A DNA stretch of 6,774 bases, taken from an uncultured Aquincola sp. (GTDB lineage Bacteria > Pseudomonadota > Gammaproteobacteria > Burkholderiales > Burkholderiaceae). The DNA lies in assembly GCA_937883885.1 (NCBI GenBank), contig CAKZXL010000812.1, positions 1 through 6,774 of the forward strand, in the 5' to 3' direction. Positions 1 to 5,496 of the stretch are shown one piece after another. The notes under the pieces were generated by a model. The model saw only the letters and a program-made list of their open reading frames with translations, was not told the origin of the DNA and searched no databases. Every line of letters begins with the position of its first letter. Within the stretch, counting starts at the first letter, position 1. Both the position numbers and the translations under genes were made by a program.

Positions 1-144
1 CCAGTCGGCAGGGTGCTGCTCGCTCCAGCCCGGCTGCGGCCGGCTGAGCTGCAGCGGCGCGCCAGCGGTGCCCAGCACGCGGTGCTGCGCATCCAGCAGC
101 AGCGCCTTCACTTCCGAGGTGCCGTAATCCAGACCGAGAAACAT
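1..144 (-). CDS. xylB: Xylulokinase, N-terminal fragment (FGGY carbohydrate kinase)
   Basis: Only the first 48 codons are in the window; the gene runs off the left edge. The reverse strand reads MFLGLDYGTSEVKALLLD from an ATG at 144, then a segment ending SRPQPGWSEQHPADW. The D-x-G-T-S motif (residues 6-10) is the N-terminal phosphate-binding loop of the FGGY/actin-like ATPase fold. The SRP-P-GWSEQ-P--W segment is characteristic of xylulokinases, which phosphorylate D-xylulose to xylulose 5-phosphate in the cytoplasm. No clear Shine-Dalgarno precedes the ATG, but the start fits the family's usual N-terminus. The gene diverges from the FKBP gene across a 72-bp spacer, so the two promoters must sit close together or overlap. 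Another FGGY sugar kinase is possible because the substrate-determining parts lie outside the window. Confidence 0.85.
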   Translation of the reverse strand, partial: MFLGLDYGTSEVKALLLDAQHRVLGTAGAPLQLSRPQPGWSEQHPADW

Positions 145-216
145 GCGGGGATGCTAGTGGGCGCCAGCGGCGATGATCGATACCCTCTTGCCCATAACTT
201 CAACCCTGCTGTTGCC

Positions 217-666
217 ATGACCTACCGACAAACCCGCATTGCCACCCTCGCCTGCTGCCTGATGGGCGCCGCCTTTTTCGCCCAGGCCCAGGCCGACCTG
301 GCCGCCACCGCCGCCAAGGAAAAGGGCGCGGTGGTGCTGCCCAGCGGCCTGGTGTTCCAGTCCCTCAAGGAAGGCACCGGCCGCACGCCCGCCGCCACCG
401 ACACCGTGCGCGTGCACTACCGCGGCGTGCTGGCCGACGGCAAGGAGTTCGACAGCTCCATCGCCCGCGGTCAGCCGGCCGAGTTCCCGCTCAACCGCGT
501 GATCCCCTGCTGGACCGAAGGCGTGCAGCGCATCAAGGTGGGCGGCAAGGCCAGGCTCACCTGCCCGCCGGGCATCGCCTACGGCTCGCGCGGGGCCGGC
601 GGCGCAGTGCCGCCCAACGCCACGCTGCAGTTCGAGGTGGAACTGCTGGGCATCGCCGGCAAGTAA
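217..666 (+). CDS. Secreted FKBP-type peptidyl-prolyl cis-trans isomerase
   Basis: This 149-residue protein would catalyse cis-trans isomerisation of X-Pro bonds, probably in the periplasm. Residues 1-26 look like a Sec signal peptide: basic start with R4 and R7, hydrophobic core 8-22, and an AQA-type cleavage site near 24-26. One FKBP domain spans about 42-147. By comparison with human FKBP12, the active-site residues are kept: Y68, F78, D79, F90, V95, I96, W99, Y122 and F139. Cysteines 98 and 116 replace the G and I found at these places in FKBP12. The frame is open further upstream (ATG at 151), but only the ATG at 217 puts the signal peptide at the N-terminus. No good Shine-Dalgarno is visible before it. 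The single domain without the long dimerisation helix of FkpA/Mip suggests a minimal periplasmic FKBP. The trans-sulfuration gene starts 8 bp downstream. Confidence 0.9.
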   Translation: MTYRQTRIATLACCLMGAAFFAQAQADLAATAAKEKGAVVLPSGLVFQSLKEGTGRTPAATDTVRVHYRGVLADGKEFDSSIARGQPAEFPLNRVIPCWTEGVQRIKVGGKARLTCPPGIAYGSRGAGGAVPPNATLQFEVELLGIAGK

Positions 667-668
667 GG
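665..668 (+). promoter_or_regulatory. Shine-Dalgarno overlapping the FKBP stop codon
   Basis: AAGG, made from the last two bases of the FKBP TAA stop plus the next two, lies 6 nt before the ATG at 675. It supports that start for the trans-sulfuration enzyme. It also suggests that ribosomes ending the FKBP gene help start the next one (inference). Confidence 0.6.
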
Positions 669-674
669 CAGCGC

Positions 675-1874
675 ATGACCGGCCCGCACGACGACGACAC
701 CCCGCCCTGGCTGGACCCGACGCGCCTGCTGCACGGCGACGCCGGCCTCAGCGACGACAGCGCGGTGAGCCCGCCCATCCACTACAGCGCCACCTTCAAG
801 GCGCGTGATGCGGCCGAGTTCGCCGAGATGGCCCGCACGCCGCGCCACGCGGCCTACTACACCCGCTACGGCAACCCGACGCACGAGCGGGTGGCCGCCA
901 TCCTGGCGGCGCTGGAAGGCACCGAGACGGCGATGCTCACCGCCTCGGGCATGGGCGCCATCAGCACCACGGTGCTGGCGCTGGTGCAGGCCGGCGACCA
1001 TGTGGTGGCCCAGGGCCGGCACTACATGAGCACCGCCAAGCTGTTCGACGAAGTGCTGCCGCGCTTCGGCGTGCAGGTGACGATCGTCGAGCAGACCGAC
1101 CTGGCCGCGCTGGAAGCCGCGCTGCGGCCCGAGACGCGGCTGATCATGCTGGAAAGCCCGGCCAACCCCACGCTGGTGCTGACCGACCTGGCCGCGGTGG
1201 CGGCACTGGCGCGGCCACGCGGCATCCTCACCATCGCCGACAACACCTTCGCTTCGCCCATCAACCAGAAGCCGCATGCGCTGGGCATCGACGTGGTGGT
1301 GCACAGCGCCACCAAATCGCTGGGCGGCCACCACGACCTGACGGCCGGCGCGGTGTGCTGCAGCCAGACGCTGGCCGAGCGCATCTGGCCGATGCACATC
1401 ACGCTGGGTTCGGTGCTGTCGCCGATGGACGCCTGGCTGCTGCTGCGCGGCCTGCGCACGCTGGCCGTGCGCATGGAGCGCATGAACGCCAATGCGCTGG
1501 CGCTGGCGCAGTGGCTGGAGCAGCAGCCGCAGGTGGAACGGGTGTGGTACCCCGGCCTGCCCAGCCACCCGCAGCATGCGCTGGCGCAGCGGCAGATGCA
1601 GCAGGGCCACGGCCCGGTGGTGGCGCTGGCGCTGCGGGGCGGCTACGAACAGACCAGCCGCTTCGTCGCCTCATTGCAATTGGCCACCCATGCGGTGAGC
1701 CTGGGCGGCGTGGAAACCTTGATCGTGCATGCCGCCGCGATGTGGGGCGGGCTGATGAGCGAGGCTCAGATGGCCACCACCGGCATCCAGCCCAACTTCG
1801 TGCGGCTGGCCGTGGGCCTGGAACACATCGACGACCTGAAGCGCGACTTCAGCCGCGCCTTGCAGCAAGTGTGA
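675..1874 (+). CDS. PLP-dependent trans-sulfuration enzyme (cystathionine gamma-synthase/lyase family)
   Basis: This 399-residue protein matches the full length of the Cys/Met-metabolism PLP enzymes, which make or cleave cystathionine, homocysteine or methionine. Visible landmarks are YYTRYGNPT (61-69; Y62 and R64 bind the cofactor phosphate of the neighbouring subunit), SGMGA (91-95), Y117 (stacks on PLP), D189 in IADNTFASP (pairs with the pyridine nitrogen), K214 in HSATKSLGGHHD (Schiff-base lysine), SLGGVETL (342-349), and R377 in VRLAVGLE (binds the substrate carboxylate). SLGGVE resembles E. coli MetB (SLGGVESL) more than E. coli MetC (SWGGYESL). However, K122 stands where MetB has substrate-binding R106, and no cysteine matches methionine gamma-lyase C116. 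Family assignment is secure, but the reaction (gamma-synthase, beta- or gamma-lyase, sulfhydrylase) is not. It is probably co-transcribed with the FKBP gene; no metabolic link between the two is apparent. Confidence 0.9.
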   Translation: MTGPHDDDTPPWLDPTRLLHGDAGLSDDSAVSPPIHYSATFKARDAAEFAEMARTPRHAAYYTRYGNPTHERVAAILAALEGTETAMLTASGMGAISTTVLALVQAGDHVVAQGRHYMSTAKLFDEVLPRFGVQVTIVEQTDLAALEAALRPETRLIMLESPANPTLVLTDLAAVAALARPRGILTIADNTFASPINQKPHALGIDVVVHSATKSLGGHHDLTAGAVCCSQTLAERIWPMHITLGSVLSPMDAWLLLRGLRTLAVRMERMNANALALAQWLEQQPQVERVWYPGLPSHPQHALAQRQMQQGHGPVVALALRGGYEQTSRFVASLQLATHAVSLGGVETLIVHAAAMWGGLMSEAQMATTGIQPNFVRLAVGLEHIDDLKRDFSRALQQV

Positions 1875-1877
1875 CCG

Positions 1878-2000
1878 TCAGCCGATCACCGCGCGGCCGA
1901 CGTACGACAGCACCACCACGACGCCGGCGATCGCGGCGATCACCCAGTTCGGCACGCGGCCGTGAGGGGCGGGGGGCAGGTGGCGGCGGGGGTCGTTCAT
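1878..2000 (-). CDS. Possible small single-span membrane protein (40 aa)
   Basis: I do not recognise this protein. It starts MNDPRRHLPPAPHGRVPNW and continues with a hydrophobic stretch (about 19-34, rich in V, I and A), ending SYVGRAVIG. This gives a short basic, proline-rich head and one likely membrane span. A GGAA element sits 8 nt before the ATG at 2000, which favours this start. An in-frame ATG at 2075 would give 65 residues but adds nothing membrane-like or recognisable. Its stop is only 3 bp from the stop of the convergent trans-sulfuration gene, with no terminator between. The frame stays open on the minus strand far upstream because of GC bias, so an open frame is weak evidence; the charge and hydrophobicity pattern plus the ribosome-binding site carry the call. 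Confidence 0.5.
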   Translation of the reverse strand: MNDPRRHLPPAPHGRVPNWVIAAIAGVVVVLSYVGRAVIG

Positions 2001-2055
2001 GATGGTTGTTCCGCGGAATGGCAGGCACTGGATGGGGCACCGTATCGGGCCCTTC

Positions 2056-2080
2056 GTGGCTGAAGCGAGCTTCATGCCAC
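2056..2080. promoter_or_regulatory. Hairpin in the divergent spacer between the small ORF and the DUF454 gene
   Basis: GTGGC-TGAAG, loop CGAG, CTTCA-T-GCCAC forms a 10-bp stem with one bulged T. A second copy of the right half, CAGCCAC at 2082-2088, could instead pair with GTGGCTG at 2056-2062, giving two mutually exclusive stems. There is no T-tract, so it is not an obvious terminator. It could be an operator or a 5' leader structure of either divergent gene. The rest of the 180-bp spacer (2001-2180) shows no convincing -35/-10 pair on either strand. Confidence 0.3.
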
Positions 2081-2180
2081 GCAGCCACAACGCCAGGGTA
2101 CGACGCCCGGTGGTCAGGCCAAACCCGTCAATGCGGCCAAAAACACCGGCAGAACGCGCCGTGGCGGCGGCACCGATACC

Positions 2181-2603
2181 ATGCGGCCCATGCCCGCCAC
2201 CGCCCCCCAAGACCGCCCCCACTGGCAACGCCTGCTGTGGCTGGCCGCGGGCGGGCTGAGCCTGCTGACCGGCTTCATCGGCCTGCTGCTGCCGCTGTTG
2301 CCCACCGTGCCCTTCGTGCTGCTGGCGGCGTTCTGCTTTTCCAAGGGCAGTGAGCGCTGTGAGCGCTGGATCTGCGAGCACCGCCACTTCGGCCCCATGG
2401 TGCTGAACTGGCGCGCCCACCGCGCGGTGCCGCTGCGCGCCAAGTGGATCGCCACGGTGATGATGTCCATCAGCAGCATCGGCGCGCTGTTCATCGTGCC
2501 CATGCCCTGGGGCGCGGCGCCAGGGGTCTGTTGCGCCGCGGTGGCCGCATGGATGTGGACGCTGCCGCACGGGCCGGCCGGCGGCACGCCTCCGCAGCTT
2601 TGA
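2181..2603 (+). CDS. DUF454 (YbaN-like) inner-membrane protein
   Basis: This 140-residue protein belongs to the DUF454 family (E. coli YbaN), small inner-membrane proteins of unknown function. The family pattern is clear: a long hydrophobic hairpin (about 17-53) with the LLPLLPTVPFVLLAAFCFSK motif, then a cytoplasmic-type loop with HRHFGPMVLNWRAHRAVPLRAK (68-88), then two more hydrophobic spans (about 89-107 and 110-127). Three to four membrane segments and a short proline/glycine tail fit the family length. The start could be the ATG at 2181 or the in-frame ATG at 2190; neither has a strong Shine-Dalgarno. It lies 84 bp upstream of the PEP-CTERM gene on the same strand, so some read-through is possible, although a hairpin follows its stop. 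Family membership is firm, and no function can be inferred from the neighbours. Confidence 0.88.
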   Translation: MRPMPATAPQDRPHWQRLLWLAAGGLSLLTGFIGLLLPLLPTVPFVLLAAFCFSKGSERCERWICEHRHFGPMVLNWRAHRAVPLRAKWIATVMMSISSIGALFIVPMPWGAAPGVCCAAVAAWMWTLPHGPAGGTPPQL

Positions 2604-2609
2604 GGATTC

Positions 2610-2629
2610 GCCCCGTGGGTCTGCGGGGC
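2610..2629 (+). terminator. GC-rich hairpin after the DUF454 gene, possible weak terminator
   Basis: GCCCCG (2610-2615) pairs with CGGGGC (2624-2629), and two wobble pairs inside leave a GGTC loop. It begins 6 nt after the DUF454 stop codon. No T-run follows, so intrinsic termination would be inefficient at best. It sits just before the leader helix of the PEP-CTERM gene and may be part of that structured leader. Confidence 0.3.
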
Positions 2630-2631
2630 TA

Positions 2632-2691
2632 GCGTGGCGGCCTCCCGGCGCTTGTGCCGGGTTCCATGCACGCAGGAGGCCCCCGCCATGT
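2632..2691 (+). promoter_or_regulatory. Leader helix sequestering the RBS and start codon of the PEP-CTERM gene
   Basis: The leader segment 2632-2640 (GCGTGGCGG) pairs base for base with 2683-2691, which contains the ATG (2688-2690); two of the nine pairs are G-U. Continuing inward, CCTCC (2641-2645) pairs with GGAGG (2675-2679), the core of the ribosome-binding site. Only CCC at 2680-2682 is bulged. This gives 14 pairs enclosing a 29-nt loop. A competing small hairpin, CCCGGC (2644-2649) with GCCGGG (2656-2661), uses two of the same bases. The pairing is read directly from the sequence; a regulatory role is inference, and GC-rich leaders pair easily by chance. Confidence 0.4.
2674..2679 (+). 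promoter_or_regulatory. Consensus ribosome-binding site of the PEP-CTERM gene
   Basis: AGGAGG lies 8 nt before the ATG at 2688. It is the strongest Shine-Dalgarno in the window and fixes the start there rather than at the in-frame GTG at 2634, which would put 18 extra residues before the signal peptide. Confidence 0.85.
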
Positions 2692-5468
2692 GCACACCCG
2701 CATCCCTGAACCTGCTGGCCCGCGCCAGCGCGCTGCTCGTCGCCAGCCTGTGCGGCCCGGCTGCTCAGGCCGCCGTGTCGGTCGGCGGCGACTTTTTCCT
2801 GCAAGGGGGCGGCAGCATCGGCCCCGGCGACACCAGCCTGCCGCAGTCGCGCCTGGGCCTGGGCGCCAGCGGCGGCATCGGCCGGCTCGACGTGGACGGC
2901 GGCAGCTTCCTGCAGCTGGCCAACATCTACTTCGACCAGGGCCGCAGCCTGATCGACGGGGCCGGCAGCCGGCTGCTGCTCACCGGCGATGGCTCGGTGC
3001 AGACCGGCTACCAGCGGCTGAGCCTGGGCAACAACGCCGGCCGCAGCGCCGCGCTCACCGTGAGCAACGGCGGTCTGCTCGACACCAGCACCCAGCTCTC
3101 GGGCTGCCTGGCGGCCTTTCACTATTGCGACACCTACGTGGGCAGCCGCGCCGGCGCCAATGCCGAGTTCACCGTCACCGGCGCAGGCTCGGTGGCCCGC
3201 ATCGGCAGCAGCCTGTACGTGGGCCACCCGGGCCTCTTCGTCAGCGACCAGGGCGAGGTGTTCGGCCGCCAGGCCGCCACCGTAACGGCGCTGGTGCAGG
3301 TGCTGGACGGCGGCACGCTGTCCACCGACCGCGCCCAGGTGGGCACCGCGCAGTGGGACACCTTCAACACCGGCAGCGAACGCAGCAGCAGCCGCGTGCT
3401 GGTCAGCGGCGCCCAATCGCGCTGGCTGGTCAATGGCGGCATGGCCTGGAATGCCGACAGCCAGGCGGGCGAGATGCAGGGCGCCACCGTGAGCACCGCC
3501 GCGGACCGGCTGGCCGTGGCCACGATCGACATCGAGCAAGGCGGCGTGATGCGCTTTGCGCACGTGACCGACCGACAGGCGGTGCTCAACCTCACCACCA
3601 ACGGCGGCCGCACCGACATGACGGTGCACGGCGCCGGCTCGGCCATCCGCTTCGACGGCAGCGACGGCATCCTGCAGGTGGGGCGGCGGCTGGGCAGCGG
3701 GCGGCTGCAGCTGGTGGAAGGCGGGCAGGCCACCGGCCTGTACTACACCTCGGTCGGGCGCGATGGCTCCTTCGGTGAGCTGCTGGTCGATGGCACGGGA
3801 TCGCTGCTGCGCATGGATGCGATCGCGACCCGGGCCGCGGTCGGCAACGGCTTCGGCCTGTCGCCCGGACTGGACGTCGGGCGCAACGGCACGGGCAGCG
3901 TCACCGTCTCGGGCGGCGGTCGCATCGAGGTGGTGGGCAGCACGGGCGTGCCCTATTCGCCCAGCGTGTCGGTGGCACGGGACGTGGGCTCCAGCGGCCA
4001 CCTCACCATCACCGGCGCCGGCTCGGTGCTGTCGGTCACCGCCGCCTCGGTGCTGCCGGGTGGCGGCGCGGCCGAGGCCTACAACCCGTGGCTGCGCATC
4101 GGCCGCGACGGCAACGGCACGCTGGACGTGCTGGCCGGCGGGCAGCTGCTGGTGGAAGGTGGGGCCGTCTCCACCGTCAGTGACCAGCGGGTCACCAGCC
4201 TGGTGATCGGCGGCAGCAGCGACACCGTGGGCGGTGGCAAGGGCATTGCCACCGTCAGCGGGGCCGGATCGCTGGTGAAGGTCAGCGGTTCGGACGCGGT
4301 GATCCACGTGGGCCTCGGCGCCAACTCGTTCGGCAGCCTGACGGTGAGCGACCAGGCCCGCGTGGCCACCACCTACATGGCGGTGGGCCGCAGCGGCGGC
4401 ACCGGCCAATTGACGGTGGACAACGCCCGCGTCGAGCTGAGCGGCCAGTTCACCGGCGACACCGTCACCGGCGCGGTGATGGTGGTGGGCCGCTCGGGCG
4501 GCACCGGCACGCTGAACCTGCGCAACGGCGCCACGCTGCTGCTCAGCAACCCGGGCCACCTGGGCGCCAGCCTGTCGCTGGGCGGCAGCCGGGGGGGACC
4601 GGGCGGAGACGGCACGGTCAACCTCAGCGGTGGCTCGCTGATCAAGGTCGAGGCGGCGCCCGGCTTGGGCAGCGTCACCGTCGGCCGCGACGGCACCGGC
4701 CTGATGCGCGTGCGCGGCGCCAGCACCGTGGACGTGGGCGACGGCAACCTGCTGGTGGCGCGCAACAAGGGCTCGGACGGCACGCTGCTGGTCAGCGAAG
4801 GCAGCCAGGTGACGGCCGGCTGGGTGGGCGTGGGCCGCAACCGCGAGGGCGATACCGCGCTGGGCAGCGACGGCGGCACCGGCACCGTGGTGCTGACCAA
4901 CAGCACCCTCACCGCGCCGCAGATCGTGGTGGGCACCAACGGCTTTCTGGGTGGCAGCGGCACCATCGTCGGCAACGTCGTCAACTACGGCATCTTCAGC
5001 CCGGGCAATTCACCGGGCACCGTCACCATCCAGGGCGACTACACCGCCGGCGCGGGCAGCCGCTTGATCCTGGAAGTGCAGGCCGACGGCCACGGCGGCT
5101 TTCTCACCGACCAGGTGCTGTTCGCCGGTGGCGGCCAGCTGGCGCTGGACGGGTTGAAGGTGGAGTTCCGCTTCCTGGGCAACACCAACCCCGACAGCTT
5201 CCGCAGCGCCGGCCTGTTCGACATCGACACCTTCCTGCACCGCACCGACGGCCTGGGTGGGCTGAGCGCGCTGCCCGACAGTGCGTTCGACCACGTGGCC
5301 TACAGCGCGCGCAGCGACGCCTACCGCTTCATCAACTTCGACTACAGCGCGGGCGTGGCGCCGCAGTTCACGCTGGCCCCGGCGGTGCCCGAGCCGGGCA
5401 CCTGGGCCCTGATGCTGGCCGGCAGCGCGGTGCTGGGCTGGTTCGCGCGGCGGCGGCGGGCGGCCTGA
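2688..5468 (+). CDS. Exported beta-strand-repeat protein with PEP-CTERM sorting tail
   Basis: This 926-residue protein starts with a Sec signal peptide (basic R12, hydrophobic core 13-22, AQA cleavage near 28). Residues 56-757 are tandem degenerate repeats of the form hxVGRxGxGxLxVxGGxxLxV, about 19 copies, of the type called T5SS/PEP-CTERM-associated repeats and expected to fold as a right-handed beta-helix. Then come SPGNSPGTV (771-779), also common in autotransporter passengers, a non-repeat beta-rich segment (about 785-899), and the PEP-CTERM tail (900-926). No outer-membrane barrel is present. In the PEP-CTERM system an exosortase cuts this tail in the inner membrane and the protein goes on to the surface or exopolysaccharide matrix; no exosortase gene is in this window. 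The mature protein has only two cysteines, C140 and C147. A surface, adhesive or matrix role is inference from architecture; no catalytic motif is visible. Confidence 0.9.
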   Translation: MCTPASLNLLARASALLVASLCGPAAQAAVSVGGDFFLQGGGSIGPGDTSLPQSRLGLGASGGIGRLDVDGGSFLQLANIYFDQGRSLIDGAGSRLLLTGDGSVQTGYQRLSLGNNAGRSAALTVSNGGLLDTSTQLSGCLAAFHYCDTYVGSRAGANAEFTVTGAGSVARIGSSLYVGHPGLFVSDQGEVFGRQAATVTALVQVLDGGTLSTDRAQVGTAQWDTFNTGSERSSSRVLVSGAQSRWLVNGGMAWNADSQAGEMQGATVSTAADRLAVATIDIEQGGVMRFAHVTDRQAVLNLTTNGGRTDMTVHGAGSAIRFDGSDGILQVGRRLGSGRLQLVEGGQATGLYYTSVGRDGSFGELLVDGTGSLLRMDAIATRAAVGNGFGLSPGLDVGRNGTGSVTVSGGGRIEVVGSTGVPYSPSVSVARDVGSSGHLTITGAGSVLSVTAASVLPGGGAAEAYNPWLRIGRDGNGTLDVLAGGQLLVEGGAVSTVSDQRVTSLVIGGSSDTVGGGKGIATVSGAGSLVKVSGSDAVIHVGLGANSFGSLTVSDQARVATTYMAVGRSGGTGQLTVDNARVELSGQFTGDTVTGAVMVVGRSGGTGTLNLRNGATLLLSNPGHLGASLSLGGSRGGPGGDGTVNLSGGSLIKVEAAPGLGSVTVGRDGTGLMRVRGASTVDVGDGNLLVARNKGSDGTLLVSEGSQVTAGWVGVGRNREGDTALGSDGGTGTVVLTNSTLTAPQIVVGTNGFLGGSGTIVGNVVNYGIFSPGNSPGTVTIQGDYTAGAGSRLILEVQADGHGGFLTDQVLFAGGGQLALDGLKVEFRFLGNTNPDSFRSAGLFDIDTFLHRTDGLGGLSALPDSAFDHVAYSARSDAYRFINFDYSAGVAPQFTLAPAVPEPGTWALMLAGSAVLGWFARRRRAA
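2853..4958 (+). repeat. About 19 degenerate protein-level repeats in the PEP-CTERM protein
   Basis: The core pattern is hydrophobic-x-V-G-R-x-G-x-G-x-L-x-V followed by a G-G/G-A-G-S turn. Clear copies from residue 355 onward contain SVGRDGSFG, DVGRNGTGS, RIGRDGNGT, AVGRSGGTG, VVGRSGGTG, TVGRDGTGL and GVGRNREGD; earlier copies (56-354) are more degenerate and carry longer insertions. Unit length varies from about 25 to 60 residues. The repeats are conserved as protein; at the DNA level only short stretches match. Confidence 0.8.
5385..5465 (+). other. PEP-CTERM sorting signal
   Basis: Residues 900-926 contain the V-P-E-P motif at 900-903, then the hydrophobic span TWALMLAGSAVLGWFA and the basic end RRRRAA. 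This is the three-part signal recognised by exosortases (XrtA/EpsH type): motif, transmembrane helix, arginine cluster. A match this complete at the extreme C-terminus is very unlikely by chance. Confidence 0.93.
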
Positions 5469-5482
5469 GGCGCCGCTGCCGG

Positions 5483-5496
5483 GCCGCTCAAGCGGC
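5483..5496. terminator. Small inverted repeat between the convergent PEP-CTERM and dinB genes
   Basis: GCCGCT and AGCGGC flank CA, giving a 5-bp GC stem with a TCAA loop. It overlaps the dinB stop codon (5488-5490) and lies 14 bp after the PEP-CTERM stop. It could serve as a bidirectional end signal in the 19-bp gap, but there is no T-tract on either strand and the stem is short. Confidence 0.2.

Noticed and set aside
177..203. Possible minus-strand xylB promoter, TTGAAG (198-203) and TATCGA (177-182)
   Set aside because: The 15-bp spacer is short and the -10 is poor; not strong enough to annotate in a GC-rich genome.
13..216. N-terminal extension of the FKBP frame back to position 13
   Set aside because: It would overlap the xylB start region and bury the signal peptide 68 residues inside; the ATG at 217 puts it at the N-terminus.
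217..294. Lipoprotein signal in the FKBP N-terminus (cysteines 13 and 14)
   Set aside because: The residues before each cysteine do not form a lipobox, and the hydrophobic core before them would be too short.
579..1610. Antisense open frame of 343 codons over the FKBP end and trans-sulfuration gene
   Set aside because: Composition is R/H/Q/G/A-rich with no recognisable domain; the plus strand has complete PLP-enzyme motifs.
1355..2002. Plus-strand open frame of 215 codons overlapping the trans-sulfuration gene's 3' half
   Set aside because: It is an alternate-frame shadow rich in A, G and R, ending in low-complexity sequence, with no ribosome-binding site or motif.
2126..2131. TTGACG on the minus strand as a -35 box for the small ORF
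   Set aside because: The best -10-like sequence (TACCCT) is about 25 bp away, too far for a sigma-70 promoter.
1878..4559. Antisense open frame of 893 codons on the minus strand across the PEP-CTERM and DUF454 genes
   Set aside because: Its product is a low-complexity run rich in A, G, H, R and Q, as expected when a GC-rich gene is read antisense. The opposite strand has proteins with a signal peptide, family motifs and a sorting tail. Only its last 40 codons (1878-2000) lie outside a plus-strand gene and look protein-like.
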